DNA of 64,000 nt from DAOUEX01 sp034430235 (GTDB lineage Bacteria > Chloroflexota > Anaerolineae > UBA2200): assembly GCA_964478075.1 (NCBI GenBank), contig CAYZGO010000019.1, positions 3,516 to 67,515 of the forward strand, read 5' to 3'. Each line of letters starts with the position of its first letter. Position 1 is the first letter of the stretch. A program made the position numbers and the translations under genes. Positions 1 through 9,813 of the stretch are shown in pieces. The notes under the pieces are model-generated. The model worked only from the letters and a program-made list of their open reading frames with translations, searched no databases and had not been told where the DNA came from.

Positions 1-2596
1 AGCGACCTTCGGCGTCCGTAATACCCTCGCCCATAGTCACTAATTCGCCATAGACGGTCTGTTTGCCTCGCGATTCGTAGTCGGCATCGTGGAAATCGTA
101 GTAGTTCTTGCCCGTCCAGTTGAAATAGTAGTCCTGGCTCATCAGCCGCCAGTTCACGCTGGCGTCAGCGACAGGCCCACCAAAATAATAGCTGGCAGCG
201 ACGTTGACAGTGATTTCTTCCCCCTGGACGTATTCATCTTTGTCTGCGGATACAGTGACCACGAATTCTGGTTTGCGATACTCTGCCACCTGGAAGCCTG
301 TGCCATAGGTCCTTTCCCCGACTTGTGCACTCAAGTAGTAGTAGCCCAGGCCGGCCTCGTTGGCCAGTTCAAACTCGCCGTGCAGGGTGCCCAGGTTACT
401 TAGTGGCAAGTCGGCGCGGTAGAGCTCTTTGCCTTGGTCATCATCCACGATCACGTGCATGCTCTTGACGCCACTAGGCAGACTGTAGCGGCCGTCGTCA
501 TCGCTGCGCAGGATGCCCTTGAAGTAGACAGTCTGGCCAGGCCGATAGATAGCGCGGTCGGTGTAGAAGTAGGCGCTATACGGTTCGAGATAGGGTTCGC
601 TGGACAAGCCAAACTGCCAGGGGGTAATACTGTTTGACCAGTCGGTCGAGGCTATCGCAGGAGCATCGTCTGGGCCAACAATGGCCAGTATTGGTGCCCA
701 GGGATCACGCTCGTTGTCGGGCATCAATTCGGAGAACAAGATGCCGTTGCTGTCAGTGCGTCCTGAGGTCAGGACCCTACCTGCTGAGCCAAGGACAACG
801 ACGTCGAAGGCAGGCACTGCCTCGCCACTGGCCAAATCTGTGACCCAAACCAGGGCCTCGTCTTGTGTTACCTTGAGAGTCACGTTGGAGTGGGAGACAA
901 CCAGCATCTGGCGCCTGAGCCCGCGCACGCCTGGTGCTCCCACTTCCAGATAATAGAACCCTGGTCGGAGCGGGCTCTTGCCGTCTTGTGCCAGAGGGAC
1001 AAGAGTAGCGAGGTCAGTATTGAGCTTCAATTCGGCTTTCACAGTCCACTTGCGTATCAGATTCTGCACGTCAGGCTCAAACTTTTCCCAGCGTTCCCAC
1101 CAGTCGCGACCGTTGAGCAGCACAAAGTCAGCCCTGTCCAGACGATAGAGAGCCACGTTGAGTTCGGATACGTTCACGTGGTGCACGTACGCTGCTGTGG
1201 TAGTATAGGCATTGTAAGTGCCAACGCGGCCCGAAGCCATGTAGACAGAGGGGGGCAGTGCCTCGGTGGTGAAGCTGACGCGGAAGGGCCTGCCGAGCTT
1301 GTGTCCATAACGCCCTTCCACGTCTGCCCCGAAGGTGAAGGCGTAGGTGGTGGAGGGCCGGGCACCGAAGGAGATATACAATTGGGTGTCCGATTTCGTC
1401 CAGCTTGTGTACACCTCGGTTGCTGTAGGGAGAATTGTCAAGTTGGGCAGAAGCGAGTCACGGTTCATGGGACTGCTGAACGTGACCTGCAGGCTGGTGA
1501 AAGGTTCTGCGCTGGTCTCCCCGTTTGCTGGCAGAGTATGAACAATGCGCGGTGACTCAATCGTTGTGAAGCTCCAGGCAAAATCCTGTTCCATGCCTGC
1601 TCCGCCCACGCTCGCGCGGGCGCCGGCAGCGACAGTTAGCATATAGCCTGTGTCAAGCTGGAGCAGTGCTGATGGGGTGAAGGCCATCGTCTTGTCTTCC
1701 CAGTGAAAATCGCCTGATACTGGGCTGTTGCTGTTCTCAGACAGCAAGGTAAACCGTTCCTCAACAGACGTGTGGTCCATAGACATGTTAAAGGTGATGC
1801 TGATGGTTGGTGACGGCCCGATGTAAGCATCTGGACTACTCGTCCTGACCTGTACCACTTTCGGAAGCTGCGTAGTGAACTCCCAAGTATAGTCTTCGGC
1901 CAGCAGCCCGCCTGTTGTGTCTGCGAGTCCAGCGGCAAGGCGTGCCTTATAGGTCGTGCCGGGGGCAAAGCCATCCGTGGCTTGAAAAGTATAGATTGAG
2001 GTGTTCAGCCATTTCCCCTCGCCAGCCACAGGCGGAACAAACGTGAGGGGTTGCGGCAAGCCAGTCTGGGCACTGATAGCACTCAAGGGCACGACCGGGC
2101 GATTGAACATAACGGTGACCAGCGCGTCGAGTGCTACATCCTGTGTGCCGTGCCCTGGTTGGACGCCGGTGACCTCCAGATAGCCGACCGTGTTGAAGTC
2201 GAAGGCAAAAGGATCAGACAAGAACAGGCCGGCCGCACTGCACGCCTGGGTGCTTAACGTAACACGGTAGGTGGTGGCGCGGGTGAACCCCTCGTCAGCG
2301 GGCACGAACAGAAGCGTGTCGTCTTGCCACTCAAAAGTGCCAGGCACCTGTGGGGAGATGCTGAATGCCGCTTCGACAGTTGGACGATCCACAGGTTGGT
2401 CGAAGGTGATAGCGATAGGCGCTCTGATGCCCTGCTCCTGCCCGCGCTCAGGAACGCGGCTGACAACCTGGGGAGGCTGAGGAGGTGCAGGGGTCAGTGT
2501 AGGAGTCGGCCTGGGGATGTCACAGGCGGTGGCGATGAGCAATAGCGAAAGCACGGTCAAAGGCAAGACAATGAGCAGCACAGGCGGACGATGCAT
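1..2596 (-). CDS. Alpha-2-macroglobulin family lipoprotein, N-terminal part (C-terminus beyond window)
   Basis: The frame is open for 865 codons from an ATG preceded by a GGAGG box to the window edge, with no stop. The N-terminus has a hydrophobic signal ending in a lipobox-like Ala-Thr-Ala-Cys near residue 26, then a Pro/Thr linker. Four tandem Ig-like (Big_5-type) repeats begin near residues 44, 138, 249 and 348, each with the 'P..G......I.ITF..P.D' pattern. Macroglobulin-type domains follow from about residue 453, including the family hallmark IYRPGQTVYFKG near residue 680. Bacterial alpha-2-macroglobulins are envelope protease traps; the thioester and bait regions would lie in the missing part, so trapping chemistry cannot be judged. 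It is usually a partner of penicillin-binding protein 1C, which here lies about 31 kb away. Confidence 0.9.
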   Translation of the reverse strand, partial: MHRPPVLLIVLPLTVLSLLLIATACDIPRPTPTLTPAPPQPPQVVSRVPERGQEQGIRAPIAITFDQPVDRPTVEAAFSISPQVPGTFEWQDDTLLFVPADEGFTRATTYRVTLSTQACSAAGLFLSDPFAFDFNTVGYLEVTGVQPGHGTQDVALDALVTVMFNRPVVPLSAISAQTGLPQPLTFVPPVAGEGKWLNTSIYTFQATDGFAPGTTYKARLAAGLADTTGGLLAEDYTWEFTTQLPKVVQVRTSSPDAYIGPSPTISITFNMSMDHTSVEERFTLLSENSNSPVSGDFHWEDKTMAFTPSALLQLDTGYMLTVAAGARASVGGAGMEQDFAWSFTTIESPRIVHTLPANGETSAEPFTSLQVTFSSPMNRDSLLPNLTILPTATEVYTSWTKSDTQLYISFGARPSTTYAFTFGADVEGRYGHKLGRPFRVSFTTEALPPSVYMASGRVGTYNAYTTTAAYVHHVNVSELNVALYRLDRADFVLLNGRDWWERWEKFEPDVQNLIRKWTVKAELKLNTDLATLVPLAQDGKSPLRPGFYYLEVGAPGVRGLRRQMLVVSHSNVTLKVTQDEALVWVTDLASGEAVPAFDVVVLGSAGRVLTSGRTDSNGILFSELMPDNERDPWAPILAIVGPDDAPAIASTDWSNSITPWQFGLSSEPYLEPYSAYFYTDRAIYRPGQTVYFKGILRSDDDGRYSLPSGVKSMHVIVDDDQGKELYRADLPLSNLGTLHGEFELANEAGLGYYYLSAQVGERTYGTGFQVAEYRKPEFVVTVSADKDEYVQGEEITVNVAASYYFGGPVADASVNWRLMSQDYYFNWTGKNYYDFHDADYESRGKQTVYGELVTMGEGITDAEGR

Positions 2597-2727
2597 GGTT
2601 GTACCTCCGGGAATAGTCTATTTCTATGTGCATATTGGACGCAGGAGAGGCCGCTATGGTTCCAACCTGGCAGCAGATGGGAATCGGATAAGCGGATAGG
2701 CACTCGCTGACGTGGACGGCCATCCGT

Positions 2728-5637
2728 TTATCTGCTTCTATCCGCTGCAGACAGACCTTCCACAATCGCAATCTCCTCCTCCGTCAGCCCATACAGTTCG
2801 TAGACCAGCTTGTCAATCTCGTTGTCCGTGGCCTCGATCTGGCGGGCGTAGAGCTCGCGGCCGGAACGGGTACGCGCCGCTGCCTGCAGCTTGTGCAGCT
2901 CCAACATGCGCTCGACCAGCGCCACCATGCGGTCGTGCTTGGCTCGCCGGTCGGCCTTGCTCACAGCGGGAATAGGTAACGACTTGAGCTGACCTACCTT
3001 GATTTGCGGGAATGCGCGGGGGGCTTCGCCATAGAATCCGCGTATGAAGAAAGCAATGAGTTGACTGCCAAGAATCCCTGCCAGGTATGCTGCGTTTGGA
3101 ACGTCTCTGTTGGGACGCGTGATGTAGACTTGCTGATCCGCGATAGAGTCGCCCGTTTCAAGAGTAACCACGAGCCGCTCGCCGAGGATCTTGCGGGAGT
3201 ACACACGCTTACCTTGGAAGAACTCGGGTTTCCTTGGCTCCGCCAACCAAGTACCATAGTTCACGAACTCGGCCGCTTTCAGGGGTTGAAATCGGCTAAG
3301 GTCCCGGCCATGAATGAACGGCCGGTAGCCCTTCGCGCAGGACTTGCTGTGATAGGGGCGCTCCTTAACATCGCGGGATGTCTGTGGCCCCGGGCCAAAT
3401 TCAGACTGTCCGTATCCCCCAACCCGATACGAGTGGACTCCACGGGTAACCTGGGCAAATTCACGAAGTTCTGGATGGGTGGCCCTTACCTTGAAGACCA
3501 AGTCGGAACTTGGGCGATCGAGGGGGGTTGAGATGGGACGCTGGCCATTTAGGTATTGCGCTGTGTCGTGTGCAGCGATTTCAAAAACGTCACCATTACG
3601 CATAGCCATCACACGGAACGACGGATCAGGTTCGGCTCCCTTCTGGAAAGTGTAGATGACTGTATCTACCGTAAGCTTGGGAAACACATTTGGTGGCGGA
3701 GTCGTGATGCAGAGTTTGTTTGCACGGGTCAGGATGAGTGCACGCGTACTGGATGAATACATGTTGGTCAGCCAGGTATCCGGAACGATCTGCCCAACCC
3801 GCCCTGAGAGCCGGCAAAGCTGGTACGCTTTTTCCATGAAGATGGAGAACATGTCGAGCTGGTATGGCGAGCTTGTGTACGTGCTACCAAGATAGGTCTT
3901 GACAGCCTCGCTGATGCTGAGTGCCTTCCAGTCACGTCCAAACACATACGGCGGATTCCCAATCACCGCATCAAACCCGCCCGCATCCATGATCTCGGGG
4001 AACTCGGCCTGCCAGTCGAAGGCGTTAACGCGGCGCACCTCCTCCGCGTCGAACAGCGCCATCTGCTTACCCTGCCAGTAGTCCGGCCCGATGAGCGAAT
4101 TGCCGCACTTGACGTTGTCCCCCAGGTCCGGCAGCGCGCGCTCCTGCAGCAGCCGCAGCTGCTGGCCCAGCGTCTCCTGGCTCTCGCCCTCCAGCACCTT
4201 GAGCAGCAGGCTCAGCTTGGTCACTTCCACCGCCTGCAGGTCTATGTCCACGCCGTAGACGTTGTTCAGCAGGATGCGCTTCTTCTCCGCAGTAGTGAGC
4301 CTCCACTCTCCCTTGAGCCCCTGGAAGATCGGTGGCTTCTTCTTACGAGCCCACTTCTCAGGGTCGTGCTCCACGTACCAGTTGAGGTGATAATCGAGCA
4401 GGTATTGATAGGCGCCCAGCAGGAACGAGCCGGAGCCGCAAGCCGGGTCCAGCACGCGCAGCTTGCTGACCTGCCTGGGGGTCTTGTCCTTGATCAACTC
4501 GCCTACTGTGTGCTTCACAATATAGTCTACAATGTAGGTTGGCGTGTAGTACACCCCACCGGCCTTCTTGACCTCGGGTTTTTCCTCCACCACGGCGCGG
4601 TGGCTGGGCGTGAGACGGATGACCTTGCCCAGGAACTGCTCGTAGACCTGTCCCAGGATGTCCACACCCAGCACGGAGAACTCGTATGGGGACTGCGGGT
4701 AGTACAGTTGGGCCACAATACTCTTCAGCGCTTTGTCATCCAGGATCAGCTTTGGAGTGAGCGTGTCGGCCTCGAAGTCGAACAGACCGGCGTTGTACTT
4801 CCTGTCAGCCTGACGGTACAGTTCCACCAGCCGCTCATAGACGTTGGTGCCGTTGCGCAGTGCCATCAGGCGGCCGTACTCTTCAATGCCGCGATCCTCA
4901 GCAACTCGCAGGAAGATGATGCGGTCAATGGTGGCCTGGACGCCATAGTTGAGTTCGTGGACGCTGAGCTGCGGGTTGCGCAGCGCCAGGTTGCGCGCCA
5001 GCACGTCCCGCCAGCCCTCGATTTCTTTCAGGAATTCGGTGTCCACCTGGCTAGTGCCGCGTTTTTTTCTGGCATCCTGAGCGTAGCGGTCAAATGAACC
5101 GCGGAGCACGGACTCCTGGGCGAATACGTCCCAGATTTCCTGCAAGCGTTCGGGGTACTGGTCAAAGGTGTGGAAGGCCACGCGGCCTACGCCGGCCTTG
5201 TCCTGCGGTCTGGGGCGTTTGGTGCAGTCGTAGACGGCGAACTCTTCAAAGTCGGTCAGGATGGACAGCGGCAGGTTGGCACTCCAGGCGTAGCGGCGCA
5301 GTTGGTACGCGGGGCCCGCGTCATCCCGGACGTTCACCGCGGGTTTCTTGGCCTCGACGAAGAACTTGCGCACTCCACCGATGCGGAAGGTGCAGTCGGG
5401 CGCTTCAATGCCCGCTGCTACGCGCAGTGATTCCTCGTGCACCACGTCCTTGTACTGCTCAGCGTAACCAGCGCGGTTGTGGACGTCCCACCCAAGGGCT
5501 TCAAAGAAGGGATCAATGAACTCGTGGCGCACCTCGGCCTCTTTGTAGCCTGCGCGGTGATAGGCATCCAGATTGCGCCTGAAGCGCTCCACCAGTTTGG
5601 CAACGGCTGCCTGTGCCTGTGCGAAGGACTGTGCCAT
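2728..5637 (-). CDS. Type IIG (Eco57I-like) restriction-modification enzyme
   Basis: A single-chain restriction endonuclease plus adenine methyltransferase of about 969 residues. The N-terminal nuclease domain shows a PD-(D/E)xK arrangement (Pro-Asp at 80-81, Glu-Ala-Lys at 95-97). The methyltransferase has motif I DPACGSGSF near 397 and catalytic motif IV NPPY near 561, with a TaqI-like recognition domain after it. An upstream in-frame ATG at 5700 exists, but ATG 5637 has a GAGGGGAG box at the right distance, so I place the start there. No separate methylase, specificity subunit or BREX/DISARM genes adjoin it, so it looks like a stand-alone defence gene. All catalytic motifs are intact, so it should be active; the recognition site cannot be read from sequence. 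Confidence 0.9.
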   Translation of the reverse strand: MAQSFAQAQAAVAKLVERFRRNLDAYHRAGYKEAEVRHEFIDPFFEALGWDVHNRAGYAEQYKDVVHEESLRVAAGIEAPDCTFRIGGVRKFFVEAKKPAVNVRDDAGPAYQLRRYAWSANLPLSILTDFEEFAVYDCTKRPRPQDKAGVGRVAFHTFDQYPERLQEIWDVFAQESVLRGSFDRYAQDARKKRGTSQVDTEFLKEIEGWRDVLARNLALRNPQLSVHELNYGVQATIDRIIFLRVAEDRGIEEYGRLMALRNGTNVYERLVELYRQADRKYNAGLFDFEADTLTPKLILDDKALKSIVAQLYYPQSPYEFSVLGVDILGQVYEQFLGKVIRLTPSHRAVVEEKPEVKKAGGVYYTPTYIVDYIVKHTVGELIKDKTPRQVSKLRVLDPACGSGSFLLGAYQYLLDYHLNWYVEHDPEKWARKKKPPIFQGLKGEWRLTTAEKKRILLNNVYGVDIDLQAVEVTKLSLLLKVLEGESQETLGQQLRLLQERALPDLGDNVKCGNSLIGPDYWQGKQMALFDAEEVRRVNAFDWQAEFPEIMDAGGFDAVIGNPPYVFGRDWKALSISEAVKTYLGSTYTSSPYQLDMFSIFMEKAYQLCRLSGRVGQIVPDTWLTNMYSSSTRALILTRANKLCITTPPPNVFPKLTVDTVIYTFQKGAEPDPSFRVMAMRNGDVFEIAAHDTAQYLNGQRPISTPLDRPSSDLVFKVRATHPELREFAQVTRGVHSYRVGGYGQSEFGPGPQTSRDVKERPYHSKSCAKGYRPFIHGRDLSRFQPLKAAEFVNYGTWLAEPRKPEFFQGKRVYSRKILGERLVVTLETGDSIADQQVYITRPNRDVPNAAYLAGILGSQLIAFFIRGFYGEAPRAFPQIKVGQLKSLPIPAVSKADRRAKHDRMVALVERMLELHKLQAAARTRSGRELYARQIEATDNEIDKLVYELYGLTEEEIAIVEGLSAADRSR

Positions 5638-6352
5638 AAGTGCTCTCCCCTCAAGGTCGAGGTTTGCAAAGGTACGCAACGGCATAGTGCCGAGTCTCAT
5701 AGGGTGGCAGAATCACTGAATAAGCTGAGGAGGGTGAGGACACTGATTCTCCCTCAGTGTTCGTCAGTGCTTTTCAGTGCAATCAGTGATTCTAGCGACT
5801 TGGAAAGCAGGCACGACCTCACGAGACTTTGCCCGGTGCGACATTGGAGTAAGCTGTCTTCTTGTAGTCTACCACAGAGTGTATTGTCTGTCAATAGCAG
5901 GCTTCTACCTGGTCACGGCTGTTGCAGAGTCCAGTTGAACCCAGCATGTTCAGCCGCAGTTGCCCCACTCCGCTTCGCTTCGGGGACTTCCGTCGGTCGC
6001 ACTGCCGCGAGGATGCCACACTGCTACAGCGAAAGGGGGTAAAGGCGACCCGCAGTACCTTTGTCTTTACGCCAAAGGCGTAAACGGCAACTGCGGGAGA
6101 ACGTGGGGGGTTGGTTTTGGAGGCGATCATAACTGTCAGTCCGCACTGCAATTGTCCCGTGACGAAGGCGCCCTCCACGCCTTGTCACGTAGAATGGACG
6201 TGGGCGGTGACGACAGGACTGCGGCGTGACTCCGTCTGCCCTGTCTTGTTGCCAGGAGAAGGTGGCAGTACATCTGACACCTGCAACACGTTCGTGCACG
6301 CAGTTGGCCCGCCACCTTGTTTTGTCAGTCACACGCCGCGCGCGAGCCGCCG
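5638..6352. other. Intergenic stretch with nested inverted repeats
   Basis: No convincing gene. It holds a 10-bp inverted repeat (5710-5719 with 5783-5792), a larger palindromic element (5954-6096, listed separately) and a GGTGGC/GCCACC hairpin (6261-6316) just past the coaX stop that may end the CoA operon. Confidence 0.5.
5954..6096. repeat. Palindromic element with 11-bp arms and an inner 8-bp hairpin
   Basis: The arms CCGCAGTTGCC (5954-5964) and GGCAACTGCGG (6086-6096) are exact inverse complements. Inside lies a perfect 8-bp hairpin TTTACGCC-AAA-GGCGTAAA (6066-6084). No reading frame inside looks coding. It could be a short non-autonomous element, a remnant of mobile DNA beside the restriction gene, or a structured RNA; nothing in the sequence decides among these. 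Confidence 0.5.
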
Positions 6353-7120
6353 TCAGGGTGCGTTGAGTTCGCTGATCAAACGCACCCCCTCGAGTGTCAA
6401 CCAGGGATCCACGACGTTGATTTCATCGGTCAGCGGGGCCAGGATGCTGCTCAGGCCGCCTGTGGCCACGACCTGGGCTGTGCCACCCAACTCGGCGCGA
6501 ATGCGACGGATCAGCCCTTGTACCAGCCCCACGTAGCCGAAGACCAGCCCCGACTGCATGGAATGCACCGTGTTCTTGCCAATGGCTGCCGGGGGCGGAA
6601 GCAGAGAGACGCGCGGCAGTTGCGCCGTACGGCTTGAGAGAGCCTCAGCAGCCAGGCCCAACCCAGGTGCAATGGACACGCCCATGAAATCGCCTTCCTT
6701 TGACACAGCGCTAAAGGTCGTAGCTGTGCCAAAGTCAACAATGATACAAGCGCTACCGAAACGCTGATATGCCGCCACCGCGTTGGCTACCAGGTCTGCG
6801 CCCAATTCAACCGGGTTGTCGATGCAGATGCGCAGGCCAGTGCGCACGCCAGGTCCGACGATGAGAGGTTCGCTGCCCAGGTAGCGCTGAAAGAGCTCGC
6901 TGAAGACGGTTGTGAGAGGCGGCACGACACTGGCCATGACGACGCGCGTGATGGCCTCCAGTTGATAGCCGCTCTCTCGCAGCAACGTCTTGAGCAGGAG
7001 GGCATACTCGTCGGGCATCTTATCGCGGACGGTGCGGACGCGCCAGTGGCAAAGCCACTGGCCCTCGTTCCAGAGTCCTAATACCACGTTGGTGTTGCCG
7101 ATGTCAATGCAGAGGAGCAT
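6353..7120 (-). CDS. coaX: Type III pantothenate kinase
   Basis: Phosphorylates pantothenate with ATP, the first committed step of CoA synthesis, in the cytosol. Its 255 residues match the usual length. Visible motifs are the N-terminal nucleotide-binding DIGNTN (residues 6-11), the substrate segment GVRTGLRICIDNP, the catalytic aspartate in GAD (about 109) and the second phosphate motif VDFGTATTF (128-136). The residue after GAD is Leu where many homologues have Arg. It is the last gene of the gntR-panB-panE-coaX run, about 150 bp after panE, with a palindromic repeat between them. Type III kinases are typically insensitive to CoA feedback, which would make transcriptional control by the linked GntR protein meaningful. 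Confidence 0.95.
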   Translation of the reverse strand: MLLCIDIGNTNVVLGLWNEGQWLCHWRVRTVRDKMPDEYALLLKTLLRESGYQLEAITRVVMASVVPPLTTVFSELFQRYLGSEPLIVGPGVRTGLRICIDNPVELGADLVANAVAAYQRFGSACIIVDFGTATTFSAVSKEGDFMGVSIAPGLGLAAEALSSRTAQLPRVSLLPPPAAIGKNTVHSMQSGLVFGYVGLVQGLIRRIRAELGGTAQVVATGGLSSILAPLTDEINVVDPWLTLEGVRLISELNAP

Positions 7121-7159
7121 GTTGTGTTCCTCCCTCTATATTGTCGAGCGCTTACGGAT

Positions 7160-7236
7160 GTACACGAATAACACGAAAGAACCCGAATTCCAAGAATCCT
7201 TATGTTTTTTGGTCGGAATTCGTGCAATTCGTGTAC
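7160..7236. repeat. Inverted-repeat element with 'acgaat' arms
   Basis: GTACACGAAT (7160-7169) pairs with ATTCGTGTAC (7227-7236), and inner CGAATTCC pairs with GGAATTCG. It lies between panE and coaX. Related half-copies occur at 31885-31917 and 38994-39057, so this is the best-preserved member of a degenerate dispersed family. Confidence 0.65.
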
Positions 7237-7267
7237 CATCATGCACTGTTAGGTAAACTTCAGGATG

Positions 7268-8188
7268 TCACACCCGGACGGCGTAAGTAGCTTCGAGTGC
7301 CCTCACTAATGCGACCAGCACCTGGTTGTACGGCGCTTTCAAGCCCAACTGGTCAGCTTCGTGGACAATAGCGCCGTTGATGACCTCGATTTCGGTGCGG
7401 CTGCCTCGCATGACGTCCTGCAGCATAGAGGAGCGGTTGCTGGCGGTGGCCCGTGCGACTTCGATGACTCTGGCAACGGGATCCTCGTAAGGGAGCTGGA
7501 TGCCCCTGGCCTCGGCTACCTGCACTGCTTCGCGTACTGCTGCCGCGAGCAGTTCACGTGCTGGGGCAACCTGTGCCAGGATCCCGTTAGGCACCCGCAG
7601 GATGGCTGTAAGGGCATTGATGCCTACGTTGATGACTAGCTTGCCCCAGACCAGGGAGTCCAGGTTAGCCGAGAGATGCGTTTCGAAGCCAGCCTGTGCA
7701 AAGAGTTCCGCGACCTGCTGTGCAGTTGCAGCGATCTCGGGTCGTGTCTCCAGGTGAGTGGGACCGTGACCAGCGTGGCGCACGTGCCCAGGACCGAGCA
7801 GGGTGGCTCCTTGCGCGGTGACGCCCTGCCAGGCTCGTGATTCGCCCAGCACTCGCGCCAGGACATCGCGGTTGCCAATGCCGTTTTGCATAGTCAGGGC
7901 CAGCCCATGAGGGGCAAGCAATTGCGCGGCCATGTTCGCTGCCATCTCTGTCTGATGCGACTTGACGAAGATAATGGCCAGGTCTGCGTTGTGCACAGCA
8001 GCAGGGTCTGTGGTAGCTGGTACGTGGATGATGCTGTCGCCCTCCGGCTCAGTGAGGCGCAGGCCGTCACGGTTAATAGCTTGTACGTGTTCACGCCAAG
8101 GATCCACCAGCGTGACGTCAGCGACGCTGGACAGCAGTGCTCCGAACAGACTGCCCATTGCGCCAGCGCCAACGACAGCGATTTTCAT
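7268..8188 (-). CDS. panE: 2-dehydropantoate 2-reductase (ketopantoate reductase)
   Basis: Reduces ketopantoate to pantoate with NADPH. The 306-residue protein starts with the Rossmann motif GAGAMG (residues 7-12). The catalytic lysine lies in VWGKLVIN (K183) and the conserved glutamate in TEIEVINGAI (E266), with the family segment NRSSMLQDV before it. All expected catalytic residues are present. The gene sits about 60 bp after panB and before coaX. panC and panD, needed to join pantoate to beta-alanine and to make beta-alanine, are not in this window. Confidence 0.95.
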   Translation of the reverse strand: MKIAVVGAGAMGSLFGALLSSVADVTLVDPWREHVQAINRDGLRLTEPEGDSIIHVPATTDPAAVHNADLAIIFVKSHQTEMAANMAAQLLAPHGLALTMQNGIGNRDVLARVLGESRAWQGVTAQGATLLGPGHVRHAGHGPTHLETRPEIAATAQQVAELFAQAGFETHLSANLDSLVWGKLVINVGINALTAILRVPNGILAQVAPARELLAAAVREAVQVAEARGIQLPYEDPVARVIEVARATASNRSSMLQDVMRGSRTEIEVINGAIVHEADQLGLKAPYNQVLVALVRALEATYAVRV

Positions 8189-8249
8189 AACTATCTCCTA
8201 TAGCTACTTATTCAAGACTTGGGAAGTTTCCAAAACCTCCGAAGTCTTC

Positions 8250-9107
8250 CTACTTGTCAAGCTCGGCCAGCAGCGCCTGGTAGACATCGTCCTTGATGGT
8301 GAACCCGTGTTCAGGAGATGGAAAGCGGCCTTTCTCTACGTCCTCTTTGTATTGCTGCAGGGCCTGCGTAAGTTGCGGGAAGATGTTGACATAGCGTTTG
8401 ACAAACTTGGGCGTGAAGCGGTCGAAAAGTCCAATCACGTCGTGCAGGACCAATACCTGGCCATCGCAGTGGATTCCAGCGCCGATACCAATGGTGGGCA
8501 CCTGAACGCGCTCAGTGATAAGTTGGGCCACGCGATCGGGGATGGCCTCTAGAACGATGGCAAAGCAGCCAGCGTCTTCCAGTGCCAAGGCATCGTCTAT
8601 CAGGCCACGTGCAGCTTCGATGGACTTGCCCTGTACCTTGAAGCCGCCGAGTTTGGAGATGGTTTGTGGCGTGAGCCCAATGTGGCCTAGAACTGGGATG
8701 CCAGCGGCGATGACAGCCTTGACAATGGGAACGACGTCGCGTCCGCCCTCCAACTTGATGACGTCCATGTACCCTTCCTTGAGGAAGCGCCCAGCGTTCT
8801 CCACGGCCTGTGTAGGGCTCACCTGGTAGGACATGAAAGGCATGTCACCTATCAGAAGAGGGTACGTGGCACCTTTGCTCACGGCGCGGCAGTGATGCAG
8901 CATCTCCTCCATAGTGACTGATACCGTGTTTTCATGGCCCAGCACGACCATGGCCAATGAATCGCCGACCAGTATGACGTCAATCTCGGCCCGATCCACT
9001 AGCAAAGCAGTGGGATAATCGGATGCCGTGAGCATGGTGATGCGCTCTCCGCGCTTCTTCTTGGCTTGCAGATCGAGGATCGTGACTTTCTTGCGTTTTT
9101 CAGACAT
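8250..9107 (-). CDS. panB: 3-methyl-2-oxobutanoate hydroxymethyltransferase
   Basis: Transfers a hydroxymethyl group from methylenetetrahydrofolate to alpha-ketoisovalerate, giving ketopantoate. The 285-residue product shows the (beta/alpha)8 family segments: LTASDYPTA and VGDSLAMVVLGH near the N-terminus, KLEGG near the middle, and the catalytic glutamate region IVLEAIP. An ATG 14 codons upstream exists, but ATG 9107 has AGGAG at proper spacing. The gap to the gntR stop is only 4 bp, so the two are very likely co-transcribed and translationally linked. Confidence 0.95.
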   Translation of the reverse strand: MSEKRKKVTILDLQAKKKRGERITMLTASDYPTALLVDRAEIDVILVGDSLAMVVLGHENTVSVTMEEMLHHCRAVSKGATYPLLIGDMPFMSYQVSPTQAVENAGRFLKEGYMDVIKLEGGRDVVPIVKAVIAAGIPVLGHIGLTPQTISKLGGFKVQGKSIEAARGLIDDALALEDAGCFAIVLEAIPDRVAQLITERVQVPTIGIGAGIHCDGQVLVLHDVIGLFDRFTPKFVKRYVNIFPQLTQALQQYKEDVEKGRFPSPEHGFTIKDDVYQALLAELDK

Positions 9108-9111
9108 GGCT

Positions 9112-9813
9112 CTAGTCTCCTTTGTGAGGTTGAGTTTCTGTCGCTGCATTGACGCTTATTTGTGCAGCTACGTGTTTGCCGACTTGCATGATATCGCTGC
9201 TTAAGAGGTCGCGTGCTTTTTCAGGTTGTCGTTCGCGAATGGCATCCACCAGCGCTTGGTGGCGCGCAACCACATCGGTAGGCGTGAGGTATTGGCGAGC
9301 TGTCATGGAAACGAAAGCGCGTATCTGTGTGTTCATGCTCATCCAGACCTCGAATAGTCGTTTGTGTTGCGCCGCATGGCAAAGGGTTTTGTGGAAGCGC
9401 ACATCTGCTTCGGTCATGGCGAACGCGTCGCCGACTGCTGCGGCTGTTCGCATCTCGTCCACGCACTGCTGCAGTTGGGCGATTGTCTGCTCGGCAGGGT
9501 TTGCGGCTACGAGGCTGACAGCCAGCCCCTCCAGAACTGCACGCAGGGTGTAGATTTCATAGGCGTCCTGGGCTGAGAACTGGATTACATAAGTACCACG
9601 ATGAGGCAGACTGACTAACAGGCCTTCGCTTTTCAGTTGACGGATGGCCTCACGCACGGGCGCACGGCTGATACCCAGTTGTGTGGCGATGTGACTTTCC
9701 AGGATGCGTTCGCCTGGTTTGAGTCTGCCGCTCAGGATAGCCTCACGGATGGACTCCAAGGCGGCGTCGCTTAATGCTACGTAGGGCAGTGACTTGAATG
9801 TGGGCTTGGTCAT
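9112..9813 (-). CDS. GntR family (FadR/FCD type) transcriptional regulator heading the pan/coa operon
   Basis: The N-terminal winged helix (about residues 15-75, including GERILESHIA, LGISRAPVREAIRQL and HRGTYV) is followed by an all-helical FCD ligand domain (about 85-215). FCD regulators usually sense small organic acids or metabolites. ATG 9813 follows GGAGAGG and is preferred over the ATG at 9840. It heads the pan/coa operon and faces the divergent Liv-ECF run across an 830-bp gap holding an 18-bp palindrome at 9934-9951. I infer it controls one or both directions; ligand and operator are unproven. Confidence 0.85.
   Translation of the reverse strand: MTKPTFKSLPYVALSDAALESIREAILSGRLKPGERILESHIATQLGISRAPVREAIRQLKSEGLLVSLPHRGTYVIQFSAQDAYEIYTLRAVLEGLAVSLVAANPAEQTIAQLQQCVDEMRTAAAVGDAFAMTEADVRFHKTLCHAAQHKRLFEVWMSMNTQIRAFVSMTARQYLTPTDVVARHQALVDAIRERQPEKARDLLSSDIMQVGKHVAAQISVNAATETQPHKGD

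Noticed and set aside
863..1555. 230-codon plus-strand frame opposite the alpha-2-macroglobulin gene
   Set aside because: The minus strand is open through the whole region and encodes recognisable Ig-like and macroglobulin domains; the plus frame is a shadow.
3004..3531. 175-codon plus-strand frame and other frames opposite the restriction enzyme
   Set aside because: They lie wholly opposite a well-supported gene with intact catalytic motifs and show no protein family features.
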